Assembly (NCBI GenBank): GCA_965214915.1
Contig: CBDCCP010000001.1
Coordinates: 310,001 to 374,000 of the forward strand
Length of the DNA: 64,000 nt
DNA from: CATQHP01 sp965214915
Lineage (GTDB): Bacteria; Acidobacteriota; Terriglobia; Bryobacterales; UBA6623
Direction: 5' to 3'
In this document: positions 52,168-61,017 of the stretch, in pieces
Layout: every line of letters begins with the position of its first letter
Position numbering within the stretch: position 1 is the stretch's first letter
The notes under the pieces: model-generated
The model's database searches: none
What the model saw: only the letters and a program-made list of their open reading frames with translations
Told to the model about the DNA's origin: nothing
Made by a program: the position numbers and the translations under genes

Positions 52168-53286
52168 GTACTAAATATCATAATTTAGAGTATTTATAAG
52201 AGAGTTGCCGCTGGCGGACGTAGGCTTTGGTCCATTCGAAAGGGTGGGCGCTTTGGTTGTACGCTCGGATAAAGCGATCTATGGCTTGGCGCACTTTGTA
52301 AGGCGAAGTGAAACTGGCCCCTTGCAGGGCGCGGCGACTGAGAATAGAGAACCAGATTTCTACTTGGTTAAGCCAGCTGGCGGATGTCGGAGTGTAGTGG
52401 AAATGGACTTGCGGGTGAGCCTTCAGCCAACGGTCGCGCTTGGGTTTATGGGTGTTCAGGTTGTCCAACACGACATGCATTGCGACGCCGGGATAACGGC
52501 CTACGAGGCGATTCATGAAGTCCAGGAATTCGCGTCGGCGCCGCCGCGAATAATGGCCGGCCTGGATGCGTCCGGTAGCGACTTCGAGAGCGGCAAACAA
52601 GGTCGTCGTGCCATGACGCTTGTAACCGTGCGAGAAACCCGTCAAGGCGCGGCCGTCGGGCAGCCGCAGCCAGCCCTGGGCGCGCTCCAGAGCTTGGATG
52701 CTCGGCTTCTCGTCTACGGCCAAAACGACCGCGTTGTCGGGCGGGTGGAGATACAAGCCCACGATGTCGGCGGCTTTGCGGGCGAACTGGGGGTCCGTCG
52801 AGATACACCAACTGCGCCGCCGTCGCAAGGAGATGCCATGACGCCGCAGCACGCGCCAGACTTGTTGGGCGCTGACGTCTCCTAACTGTTGCGCCAGCAG
52901 GCGGCCGCTCCAGGTGGCCTGCCCCTCCGGCGGGGCTTGATCCAACTGCTGCAGAATGCGCTTCTCGCTCTGTGCGTCGTAACGCCGCGGCTTGCCGCTG
53001 CGCGCTTCATCCGCCAAACCCAGCAAGCGCCGCTGGGCAAAGCGCGTGCGCCACTTCGACACCCGCGCCGGGCGCGTGCCCAACTGCTGGGCGATCTCCT
53101 GGTTGCTCATGCCCTCGGCCGCCATCAGGATCATGCGCGCTCGCGCCGCCGCTCGTTGCTCGCTCTTGGGAGACCTGCGCCACTGCTCCAGAGTGCGCTG
53201 CTCATCCGCGCTTAAGAGAATAGGCGTTGCTCTCTTGGCCATGCCTCCATTCTATCAAAAGTTCCCTTATTTATGAAATCAAGTAC
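52168..53286 (-). mobile_element. IS630-family insertion sequence, 1,119 bp
   Basis: The element has one transposase gene and imperfect terminal inverted repeats. The left end begins GTACTAAATATCATAA and the right end, read inward, GTACTTGATTTCATAA, with 17 of 23 positions equal. It is flanked by TA direct repeats in a CTAG target, the known preference of IS630. AT-rich ends contrast with the GC-rich host gene. Confidence 0.92.
52178..53242 (-). CDS. IS630-family transposase
   Basis: A 354-residue DDE transposase. The N-terminal helix-turn-helix domains are in MSNQEIAQQLGTRPARVSKW and GRLLAQQLGDVSAQQVWRVL. The catalytic residues are Asp in VVLAVDEKPSIQALER, Asp in MHVVLDNLNTHKPK and Glu in ASWLNQVEIWFSIL. 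The frame is intact, so the element may still be active. The stop codon lies within the left inverted repeat. Confidence 0.95.
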   Translation of the reverse strand: MAKRATPILLSADEQRTLEQWRRSPKSEQRAAARARMILMAAEGMSNQEIAQQLGTRPARVSKWRTRFAQRRLLGLADEARSGKPRRYDAQSEKRILQQLDQAPPEGQATWSGRLLAQQLGDVSAQQVWRVLRRHGISLRRRRSWCISTDPQFARKAADIVGLYLHPPDNAVVLAVDEKPSIQALERAQGWLRLPDGRALTGFSHGYKRHGTTTLFAALEVATGRIQAGHYSRRRRREFLDFMNRLVGRYPGVAMHVVLDNLNTHKPKRDRWLKAHPQVHFHYTPTSASWLNQVEIWFSILSRRALQGASFTSPYKVRQAIDRFIRAYNQSAHPFEWTKAYVRQRQLSYKYSKL

Positions 53287-53288
53287 TA

Positions 53289-53670
53289 GCTGCGCCTCCG
53301 TTGCCGCGCCGCCGTCCCCGCCGAACCCTGCCTCCCCGGTCCCCGCGACGGTGGCGATGACGCCCGCCGGATCCACCTTGCGGATGCGGTGGTTGCCCGT
53401 ATCGGCGATGAAGAGGTTGCCTGCCCCGTCCGCCGCCACGCCATAGGGGGAGCGTATCCATGCAGCGACGGCCGCCCCGCCGTCCCTGACATCCCCGACG
53501 CCGGCGACCGTTTCGATGACCCCGGCGCCCGCGGGCTGCGCCCCGGCAACCGCCGCCGTTAATGCGGCGCAGACGACGAGGAGTATTTTCCGATAGAGAA
53601 ATGAGTCGGGAGGGTAAAGAAAGAAGCAGCGGGAAAGAAAGAACCGGAAAACGCAGGGCTCGCCACTCAT
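53289..53670 (-). pseudogene. NHL-repeat/TIGR03437 protein, 5' part (split by IS)
   Basis: Encodes a signal peptide (ILLVVCAALTAAVAGAQ), repeat 1 (ETVAGVGDVRDGGAAVAAWI) and the first half of repeat 2, ending at TEAQL where the IS begins. After that the frame runs 12 residues into the IS. It belongs to the 978-residue gene continued at 52167. A candidate promoter lies at 53,713-53,741. Confidence 0.88.
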
Positions 53671-54088
53671 GCTACTTCGTACTGACGGACCGGCGTACTG
53701 ATATCTTTTTTCACTTTAGCCTTTCGCTTCTCTCTTTACAATCTTAACTTTTCTATAAGAAGAAAATTTCCCCGGCGATTTCCCCCAGTACCGGGAACGG
53801 CGTCGGCAAGCGGTCCGAACTCTACTCCTCGGCCCGCGGCTACACTGTCCGTCGCTCGGGACGCGCCGGGCCGGGCAAGCGCGCCGCCCGCGCCACTTTC
53901 ACTGCGCACTGTTAAATTGAAAGCATCGGCACGCTCGCCGACCGGTTGAGCCTGCGTCGGAATTTCGGGTAGATTAGAATTTTCGTTGCAGACCCTTTTT
54001 CGCTGCAAACCCAAGGAGTCGATCGAGGGACGCTTCCCGCTCCATTGCGAACGTCCGGCGCCCGGAGCCGAAGCGATAAGTCAGTGCT
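53671..54088. other. intergenic region between divergent genes
   Basis: 418 bp without a supported gene. An AT-rich tract (53,690-53,780) holds the candidate minus-strand promoter. On the plus side TAGAAT (53975-53980) could be a -10 box for the ABC operon, but no matching -35 was found. Confidence 0.5.
53713..53741 (-). promoter_or_regulatory. candidate promoter of the split NHL gene
   Basis: On the minus strand TTGTAA (53741-53736) and TAAAGT (53718-53713) are separated by exactly 17 bp. This is a moderate sigma-70-type match placed about 43 bp before the ATG. Confidence 0.45.
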
Positions 54089-54925
54089 ATGAATGACGTA
54101 CAAGGCGCGCCCGCCATCGAGGCCGTCGGCTTAAGCAAGTTTTACGGAAATTTCGCCGCCATCCGGGACGTTTCATTTCGCGTTTTCCCCGGGCAAGTCA
54201 CCGCGTTCCTCGGCCCGAACGGCGCAGGCAAGTCCACTACGCTGAAAATTCTCACCGGCTACCTGACCCCGACGCAAGGAACCGCGCGCATCGCCGGCCT
54301 CGATGTCGCCTCGCAGCGCATTGCAGCGGCGGCGCGGCTGGGCTATCTCCCCGAAAATGGCCCCCTCTATCCCGAAATGACGCCGTTGGAGTTGCTGCGG
54401 TTCTTCGGCGAAGCCCGCGGCCTCGACAATGGCAGGCTCGCCTCGCGCCTCGACGCCGTCATCGAGCAGTGCCGTCTCGAAGCGGTCATCGAGAAAGCGA
54501 TCCATAAGCTGTCGAAAGGCTACCGCCAGCGCGTCGGCATGGCGCACGTGCTGCTTCACGAGCCCGACATCCTGATTATGGACGAGCCCACTTCCGGCCT
54601 CGACCCCAATCAGATCCGCGGCGTCCGCCGGCTCATCCGCAAGCTCGCCGAAGAAAAGACCGTGCTGATCTCGACGCACATTCTGCAAGAGGTCGAAGCC
54701 ACAGCCGACCACGTCGTGATGATCAACGAGGGCCGCATCGTGTTCGACGGCACGCCCGCCGAGATGGCCGCCGGCGAAGACCTCGCGGACGCCTTCTACC
54801 GGCTGACCGGCGACGCAGCCGCAGCGGCCGGCGAGGCGGAGACGGCGTCAGAGGAACCCGAGGAGCCGGAAACCGCGGACGGCGCCGAAAACGATATTCC
54901 AAGCGAGCCGGAGGCATCTGCATGA
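54089..54925 (+). CDS. ABC transporter ATP-binding protein (GldA-like)
   Basis: A 278-residue ATPase. Walker A is GPNGAGKST (residues 42-50), the signature is LSKGYRQRVGMAHVL and Walker B is ILIMDEPTSGLDPNQ, with the switch His in ISTHILQEVEATADH. The last ~30 residues are an acidic tail. It overlaps the next gene by 4 bp (ATGA). With the following GldF-GldG-type protein it forms an ABC-2 exporter as in gliding bacteria, though homologous sets also occur in non-gliding bacteria. Confidence 0.92.
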   Translation: MNDVQGAPAIEAVGLSKFYGNFAAIRDVSFRVFPGQVTAFLGPNGAGKSTTLKILTGYLTPTQGTARIAGLDVASQRIAAAARLGYLPENGPLYPEMTPLELLRFFGEARGLDNGRLASRLDAVIEQCRLEAVIEKAIHKLSKGYRQRVGMAHVLLHEPDILIMDEPTSGLDPNQIRGVRRLIRKLAEEKTVLISTHILQEVEATADHVVMINEGRIVFDGTPAEMAAGEDLADAFYRLTGDAAAAAGEAETASEEPEEPETADGAENDIPSEPEASA

Positions 54926-57561
54926 CGGCATCCCGACACCTTCCCCAAGCCGTTTGCCGGCGGGAGTTGACCGCGTATTTCAGCAGCCCGACCGGTTACG
55001 TATTCATTACGCTGTTCGTGTTTCTCAGCGCGGTCGCCGCGTTCTGGCAGGAGGCGTTCTTCGCCAACAACCTGGCCAATCTCGACACGCTCAACGCCTG
55101 GTTCCCCTACCTGCTGATCCTGCTGATTCCGGCGATCACGATGACGGCGTGGGCGGAAGAAAAGATCAACGGCACCGACGAGCTGCTGCTGACCCTGCCC
55201 GCCGCCGACATCGAGATCGTGGCCGGCAAATATGCGGCGTACCTGGCGATTTACAGCGTAGCGCTGGTTTTCTCGCTGAGTCACGTGGTCGTCCTGCTGA
55301 TCCTCGGCAGCCCCGACCTCGGGCTGCTGTTCGCCGCCTACGCGGGTTACTGGCTGATGGGGGCCGCGCTCGTCGCGCTGGGCATGGTCGCCTCTCTGCT
55401 GACCACGAACCTGACCGTCGCCTACATTCTGGGCGCGCTGCTCTGCTCCGCGCCCGTTTTCATCGCGCATGCCGGCAACCTGGTGACCGGCAGCCTGCGC
55501 CGCCTGCTCGAAGGGCTTTCGTTCGTAGAGCAGTTCCGCGACTTCGCCGAAGGCGTCCTGCCCCTGGCCGGCATTGTGTACTTCATCGCCTTCACCGCGG
55601 CGATGCTCTACTTGAACGTCACGCTGCTCGGACGCCGCCACTGGGCTACCGGCAAGGACGCGCCGCGCCTCGGGCGCCACTACTGGGCGCGCGGCGCCGC
55701 GCTGGTGGTCGCGGTCGCCGCCGCGGCGATCCTGCTGGGCCGTCTCGGCGGGCGCATCGACGTCACCGCCGAGCGCCTGCACTCCTTGGCCCCGAACACC
55801 CGCGCGCTGATCGACAACCTCGACGCCGAGAAGCCCGTATTCATCCAGGCATACCTCAGCCCCGAGGTCCCGCGGCGCTACCTGCAAACGCGCAACAACA
55901 TCGTCTCGATGCTGCGGCAGTTCGATTCCCTGGGCGGCGGCCGCATCCACGCCAACGTGGTCCTGACCGAAAAATTCACCGACGAGGCGCGTGAAGCCCG
56001 CGACCGCTTCAACATCCGCCCCCAACCCGTGCCGGCTTTGTACCGCAGCCCGGGCGGCCCCGACGAAATCTTCATGGGCGTCGCCTTTACCAGCGGCGTC
56101 GACGAGTTCGTCATTCCGTTCTTCGACGTCGGCCTGCCGGTGGAGTACGAGCTGATGCGCTCGGTGCGCGTCGCGGCCAACGCCGAGCGCAAGAAAGTAG
56201 GCGTTCTCCGAACCGCCGTCAACCTGTTCGGCGGATTCGATTTCCAGGCCCGCAGGCAATCCCGGCAATGGTCGATCGTCGCCGAGTTGCGCAAGCAATA
56301 CGAGGTCGTCCAGGTGGCCGCAGGCCAGCCATACCCGGAGGACATCGACGTGCTGCTGGCGGTGCTGCCGAACACGTTGAACCCGGACGAAATGCCCGCC
56401 CTCACCGAATGGGTCGAGGCTGGGAACCCGACGCTGCTGGTCGTCGATGCGCTGCCCGCGTTCAACATCGAGTATTCGCCGCAACAGACTCCGCCGAGCC
56501 CCTTCCAGCAGGGGCAGCCGCAAAGAACCCCCGCCGACACCCAGCCGTTGATGGACGCGCTCGGCGTCGACTGGCAGAGCGACCGCATCGTCTGGGACAA
56601 ATACAATCCGCACCCGCGCTTCAGCAACCTGCCCGAGGAAGTCATTTTCGTCGGGACCGGCAGCGGCGCCGACGATGCGTTCAACAGCGCCGAGCCCGTC
56701 GCCTCGGGACTACAGGAGGTCGTTTTCCTCTACCCCGGCGGCCTCAAGCAAGCCGCGGGGGACGAGGTCAAGACCCAATTCGCGCCGCTGCTCCACACCG
56801 GCGTCGATTCCGGCGCAACGTCGTGGTTCCGGTTGGTGCAGCAGTCGATCTTCGGCACGCAGTTGGCGACCAACGTCCCGCATGAGGCCGACGAAGACAG
56901 CCACGTCCTCGCGGCGCGCATCACCGGCGGAGACGAATCCCAACCCGTCAACGCGATCGTCATCGCCGACTCCGACATGATGGGCGAGCAGTTTTTCGAG
57001 TTGCGCCGCCAAGGCATCGAGGAATTGAGCTTCGATAACGTGACGTTCCTGCTCAACGCCGTCGACCAACTCGCCGGCGACGATTCGTTCATCGCTTTGC
57101 GCAAACGCCGCCGGCGGCACCGTACGCTTACCGCCGTGGAAGCGCGAACCCGGAGTTACGAGGAAGACCGCCTCGAAGAAACCCGCAAAGCCGAAGCCGA
57201 AGCGGAAGAAAAGCTCGAGACCGCCCAAGCGCGCCTAGACGCCGCCGTCAAGAGCCTGGAAGACCGCACCGATCTCGACTTGCAGACCAAGCGGATCATG
57301 ATCGCCAATCAGCAGCGCATCGAGAATCGACGCCTCAGCGTCGCCCGCAGCAACATCGAGGACGAGAAGGAACGCAGGCTCGAAGCCGCCCGCGCCGACA
57401 CGGAAGCGGGCATCCGCCAAATCCAGAACACCATCAAGATGCTCGCCGTGGCGCTCTCGCCCGTGCCGGCGTTCCTGCTGTTCCTCTTCGTTTCGGCGCG
57501 CCGACTCAAACGCGAGCAAATCGGCGTTTCCAAAGATCGCCTTGTCGAGCAGGAGGCATAG
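54922..57561 (+). CDS. fused GldF-GldG-type ABC permease/auxiliary protein
   Basis: An 879-residue membrane protein. Residues 1-~235 are an ABC-2 permease of six helices (CRRELTAYFSSPTGYVFITL, MTAWAEEKINGTDELLLTLP). A new membrane helix (ALVVAVAAAAILLGRLGGRI, ~255) begins a GldG-like part, which continues with a large extracytoplasmic domain (DVTAERLHSLAPNTRALIDN, VGVLRTAVNLFGG) and a Glu/Arg-rich coiled coil (~735-840). A C-terminal helix ends it (ALSPVPAFLLFLFVSA). GldF and GldG are normally separate genes; here they are one frame. Confidence 0.88.
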   Translation: MTASRHLPQAVCRRELTAYFSSPTGYVFITLFVFLSAVAAFWQEAFFANNLANLDTLNAWFPYLLILLIPAITMTAWAEEKINGTDELLLTLPAADIEIVAGKYAAYLAIYSVALVFSLSHVVVLLILGSPDLGLLFAAYAGYWLMGAALVALGMVASLLTTNLTVAYILGALLCSAPVFIAHAGNLVTGSLRRLLEGLSFVEQFRDFAEGVLPLAGIVYFIAFTAAMLYLNVTLLGRRHWATGKDAPRLGRHYWARGAALVVAVAAAAILLGRLGGRIDVTAERLHSLAPNTRALIDNLDAEKPVFIQAYLSPEVPRRYLQTRNNIVSMLRQFDSLGGGRIHANVVLTEKFTDEAREARDRFNIRPQPVPALYRSPGGPDEIFMGVAFTSGVDEFVIPFFDVGLPVEYELMRSVRVAANAERKKVGVLRTAVNLFGGFDFQARRQSRQWSIVAELRKQYEVVQVAAGQPYPEDIDVLLAVLPNTLNPDEMPALTEWVEAGNPTLLVVDALPAFNIEYSPQQTPPSPFQQGQPQRTPADTQPLMDALGVDWQSDRIVWDKYNPHPRFSNLPEEVIFVGTGSGADDAFNSAEPVASGLQEVVFLYPGGLKQAAGDEVKTQFAPLLHTGVDSGATSWFRLVQQSIFGTQLATNVPHEADEDSHVLAARITGGDESQPVNAIVIADSDMMGEQFFELRRQGIEELSFDNVTFLLNAVDQLAGDDSFIALRKRRRRHRTLTAVEARTRSYEEDRLEETRKAEAEAEEKLETAQARLDAAVKSLEDRTDLDLQTKRIMIANQQRIENRRLSVARSNIEDEKERRLEAARADTEAGIRQIQNTIKMLAVALSPVPAFLLFLFVSARRLKREQIGVSKDRLVEQEA

Positions 57562-57568
57562 ACCAGAG

Positions 57569-58801
57569 ATGAGCGAACTGACGAAAACCTTGTATTTCGT
57601 GCTGGGCGCGGTGGTGATCGCCGCCGCCGCGGTCATCGTGGACCCCAGCGGTTACACACCCGACGTCTTCGACGATCAGGGCGAAGTTTTTTTTGCCGAC
57701 TTCACCGACCCCCAGGCGCCGAAGACGATCGAGGTCATCGACTACAACGAGACGACGGCGACCGCAACGCCGCTGCAGGTCGAGTTCGCCGACAACAAGT
57801 GGGTCATTCCGTCGCACCACAACTATCCCGCCGACGCCGAGCAGCGCCTCGCGCAAACCGCGGCGGCGTTGATCGAACTGCGTAAAGACCGCATCGTCTC
57901 GGACCGCGTGGAAGATCACGCCGCATACTCGGTGGTCGATCCGCTCGACGAAAACGCGGCCTCGCTGGCCGGCCGCGGCAAGCGCGTGACGCTGCGCGAC
58001 GGTGAAGGCAACGTCCTGGCCGACTTCATCGTCGGCGACAAGGTCGAAGGCAAATCGGGCTACCGCTACATGCGCGCGCCGGCGCAGAAACGGACCTACG
58101 AGGTCAAAACCGAGGCCGATATTTCGGCCCGGTTCGAAGACTGGATCGAAACCGATCTGCTCAAAGTCACGACCTCCGACCTGCGCCGCATCGTCATCGA
58201 CAGGTATTCGATCAACGAGCGCCTCGGGCGCGTCGAAAACCGCCAGACGACGACGCTTGCCCACGACGACGGCAAGTGGAAGATGGGCAGCCGGACACCG
58301 AACGCCGACGCGATGAGCGATCTCACTGCGGCGCTCGACAAGCTGACCATCGTCGACATACAGCCCAAGCCCGAGGGACTCACCGCCGACCTCAAGACCC
58401 GTTCCGGCATCAAGCCCACGATGGAAAACTTCCGCTCCCTGCAAGGCAAGGGATTCTTCCCCAATCCCTACACCGGCCAGTTGCTGTCGAACGAAGGCGA
58501 GATCGTCGTCGATTCGAAGAACGGCCTGCGGTACACGCTGCGCTTCGGCGAAATCGCCTCCGGCGGGGGCGCGCGGGAAGGCTCGGAAGAACAAGCCGAA
58601 AAGGACGAAGGCGAGCGCCGTTACATGTTCATCACCGTCGCCTACAGCGCGGACCGCGCCAAGCGCTACGAGGGCGACGCCGCCAAGGGCAAGGAACTCT
58701 ACGACGAGTTGCGCAACCGTTTCGCCGAGTGGTACTACGTCATCTCCGGGGCGGATTTCGCCAAGCTCCGGCCGAGCCGCGCCGCTCTGCAGCGCGGTTA
58801 G
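57569..58801 (+). CDS. DUF4340 protein
   Basis: A 410-residue protein with one N-terminal membrane helix (TLYFVLGAVVIAAAAVIV) and repeated DUF4340-type beta modules (NKWVIPSHHNYPADAEQRLA, FIVGDKVEGKSGYRYMRAP, TYEVKTEADISARFEDWIET). It starts 8 bp after the permease gene, with AGGAGG upstream. DUF4340 genes regularly accompany GldA/GldFG-like ABC operons, so it is likely a periplasmic partner of the exporter (inference). Confidence 0.85.
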   Translation: MSELTKTLYFVLGAVVIAAAAVIVDPSGYTPDVFDDQGEVFFADFTDPQAPKTIEVIDYNETTATATPLQVEFADNKWVIPSHHNYPADAEQRLAQTAAALIELRKDRIVSDRVEDHAAYSVVDPLDENAASLAGRGKRVTLRDGEGNVLADFIVGDKVEGKSGYRYMRAPAQKRTYEVKTEADISARFEDWIETDLLKVTTSDLRRIVIDRYSINERLGRVENRQTTTLAHDDGKWKMGSRTPNADAMSDLTAALDKLTIVDIQPKPEGLTADLKTRSGIKPTMENFRSLQGKGFFPNPYTGQLLSNEGEIVVDSKNGLRYTLRFGEIASGGGAREGSEEQAEKDEGERRYMFITVAYSADRAKRYEGDAAKGKELYDELRNRFAEWYYVISGADFAKLRPSRAALQRG

Positions 58802-58809
58802 GATCCGCC

Positions 58810-60030
58810 GTGCCGGAAAGTCTCCTCGCCGACATTCGGGTCATCGACTGCGCCAGCTATATCGCCGCGCCCTGCGCCGCAACCGTTCTGGCGGACTTCG
58901 GCGCGGACGTGATCAAAGTCGAGCGCCCCGAGACGGGCGACGCCTTCCGCGCCCTGTCCGCATTCCCCACGATGCCGCAGTCGGAGCACAACTACTGCTG
59001 GCTGCTCGACAACCGCAACAAGCGCAGCCTGACTCTCGACCTCAAGAACGAGGCGGGACAGGCCGTCATGCACCGGCTGGCGGCGGCCGCCGACGTCTTC
59101 GTCACCAACTACCAGCCCGACCTGGTCGAAAAATTCAACATCGGCTACGACGTTCTGCGCGAGCGCAACCCCCGGTTGATCTACGGCTACGTCTCGGGTT
59201 TCGGGGAGGCCGGCCCCGAGGCGGGCGCGCCGGCGTTCGATCAGACGGCCTACTGGGCGCGTTCGGGACTGATGGGCATCGTGCATAACGCCGACGCCGA
59301 GCCGGCCCGCGGCCCGACGGGCATCGGCGACCACCCCACCGGCATGTCGCTCGTCGCCGGCATCATGATGGCGCTGTACGCGCGGCAGCGGACGGGCCGG
59401 GGCGCCCGCGTCACGACCTCGCTGATGGCCAACGGCGTGTGGGCGAACAGCTCGTTTATCCAGGCCCAGCACTGCGGCGCGGCCTACCACGCGCGCCGCT
59501 CGCGCGCCGACTGCAGCAACGTTCTCTCCAACCACTACGTCAGCGGCGACGAAAAACGGTTCCTGCTCTGCGCGCTCGACACGCCCAAGCATTGGCCCGC
59601 GCTGTGCCGCATCGTAGGCCGCCCCGATCTGCTCGACGATCCCCGCTACCGCACCATCGCCTCCCGCGCCGCAAACGCCCGGCCGCTGATCGCCGCTCTG
59701 GACGAGGGGTTCCGCAAGCTCGACATGAAAGATATCGCCGAAGCCCTCAACCGCAACGACATGCCCTTCAGCCCGGTGTCGCTGCTGCCGGATATCGTCA
59801 ACGACGCCCAGATGGAGGCCGAGGGGCTTTTCCCCGAAATCGAAGGCGGCGGCCGGCCGCTCAAGACCGTGGCGGCGCCCGTCGTCGTCGAAGGCGTCGA
59901 AAAGACGCCGCCCCGCGCCGCCCCCGGCGCCGGCGAGCACTCTCGCGAAGTGCTGCGCGAGATCGGCTACTCCGACGCCGAAATCGACGGCCTGCTCGCC
60001 GCCAGCGTCACCAGCGCGCCAGGGGATTAG
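58810..60030 (+). CDS. class III CoA-transferase (CaiB/BaiF family)
   Basis: A 406-residue enzyme moving CoA between carboxylic acids. GTG start 8 bp after the DUF4340 stop. Family blocks are RVIDCASYIAAPCAATVLAD, FGADVIKVERPETGD, NKRSLTLDLKNEAGQAV and YGYVSGFGEAGPEAGAPAFD. The catalytic Asp is probably in GIGDHPTGMSLVAGI, matching GDSNTG of formyl-CoA transferase. The open frame upstream overlaps DUF4340 and is rejected. Substrate unknown; a thiolase lies further on. Confidence 0.9.
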   Translation: MPESLLADIRVIDCASYIAAPCAATVLADFGADVIKVERPETGDAFRALSAFPTMPQSEHNYCWLLDNRNKRSLTLDLKNEAGQAVMHRLAAAADVFVTNYQPDLVEKFNIGYDVLRERNPRLIYGYVSGFGEAGPEAGAPAFDQTAYWARSGLMGIVHNADAEPARGPTGIGDHPTGMSLVAGIMMALYARQRTGRGARVTTSLMANGVWANSSFIQAQHCGAAYHARRSRADCSNVLSNHYVSGDEKRFLLCALDTPKHWPALCRIVGRPDLLDDPRYRTIASRAANARPLIAALDEGFRKLDMKDIAEALNRNDMPFSPVSLLPDIVNDAQMEAEGLFPEIEGGGRPLKTVAAPVVVEGVEKTPPRAAPGAGEHSREVLREIGYSDAEIDGLLAASVTSAPGD

Positions 60031-60038
60031 CGGCCCGG

Positions 60039-60068
60039 TTGCGCCGCGGCAAAGCGGGCGGTTATGAT
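60039..60068 (+). promoter_or_regulatory. sigma-70-type promoter before purC
   Basis: TTGCGC (60039-60044), an 18-bp spacer and TATGAT (60063-60068), 18 nt before the purC ATG. It is one of the best promoter matches in the window. Confidence 0.55.
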
Positions 60069-60086
60069 CGCAGTTTGCCCGCAGCC

Positions 60087-60977
60087 ATGACTCCGGTTAT
60101 TCTCGAAACCAACATCCCCGAACTCGATCTCGTCGCGCGCGGTAAAGTCCGCGACGTTTACGCCGTCGGCGAAGACAAGCTTTTGATGATCGCCACGGAC
60201 CGCCTGTCGGCGTTCGACGTCGTGCTGCCCACGCCGATCCCGCGCAAGGGCGAGGTTCTGACCAAGCTTTCGACCTTCTGGTTCGACTTTCTCAAGGACA
60301 CGATCGGCACGCACTGCATCACATCCGACGTCGACGCCTACCCCGCAGAGTTGCATAAGCACCGCGCTCAACTCGAGGGTCGGTCGATGCTCGTCCACCG
60401 GCTCGACATGTTTCCGATCGAGTGCGTCGCGCGCGGCTATCTCGTCGGCTCCGGCTGGAAAGACTATCGGCGAACCGGAAAGGTCTGCGGCATCGAGCTT
60501 CCCCCCGGCATGCGCGAATGCGGCAAGCTGCCGGAGACGATTTACACTCCGGCGACCAAAGCCGTGACCGGACACGACGAAAACATCGACTTCGAGCAAT
60601 CGTGCGCTATCGTCGGCCGCGAAGCCGGAGAGAAACTGCGCGACCTTACGTTGGACATCTATGACCGCGCCGCCCAACATGGGCTGGCCTGCGGCCTGGT
60701 CATCGCCGACACCAAATTCGAGTTCGGCAGGCTGAACGGCGAGATCGTGCTTGGCGACGAAGTGCTCACCCCGGATTCGTCGCGCTATTGGCCGCTGGAG
60801 TTGTACCAGCCCGGCCGCCCGCAGGAATCCTTCGACAAGCAGTACATCCGCGAGTATCTCGAATCGGTCGGCTTCAACAAGCAGCCGCCGGGGCCGGAAC
60901 TGCCCCCCGACGTGGTCGAGAAAACCACTGAGAAATACCTCGAGGCGTACTTCACCGTCACGGGCGAGGAGTTGTAG
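60087..60977 (+). CDS. purC: phosphoribosylaminoimidazole-succinocarboxamide synthase (SAICAR synthetase)
   Basis: De novo purine synthesis: ATP-dependent joining of aspartate to CAIR. The 296-residue form resembles yeast Ade1 and many bacterial long forms. Motifs include LVARGKVRDVYAVGEDKLLM, ATDRLSAFDVVLPTPIPRKG, IECVARGYLVGSGWKDY, DTKFEFGRLNGEIVLGDEV and LTPDSSRYWPLELYQPGRPQ. ATG at 60087; the longer frame upstream is shadow of the CoA-transferase gene. No other pur genes are nearby. Confidence 0.95.
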   Translation: MTPVILETNIPELDLVARGKVRDVYAVGEDKLLMIATDRLSAFDVVLPTPIPRKGEVLTKLSTFWFDFLKDTIGTHCITSDVDAYPAELHKHRAQLEGRSMLVHRLDMFPIECVARGYLVGSGWKDYRRTGKVCGIELPPGMRECGKLPETIYTPATKAVTGHDENIDFEQSCAIVGREAGEKLRDLTLDIYDRAAQHGLACGLVIADTKFEFGRLNGEIVLGDEVLTPDSSRYWPLELYQPGRPQESFDKQYIREYLESVGFNKQPPGPELPPDVVEKTTEKYLEAYFTVTGEEL

Positions 60978-61017
60978 CGGTCCGCGCCGCTTACGCATTG
61001 CCGACAACCGATTTTGT

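Noticed and set aside
49791..52199. 802-codon plus-strand Pro/Ala/Ser-rich repeat frame
   Set aside because: It is the complement of the NHL repeats; the minus strand has the domain signatures.
54089..58801. Evidence for gliding motility
   Set aside because: Only the GldA/F/G-like exporter is present; no gldK-N or spr genes are in the window, and such exporters occur in non-gliders.
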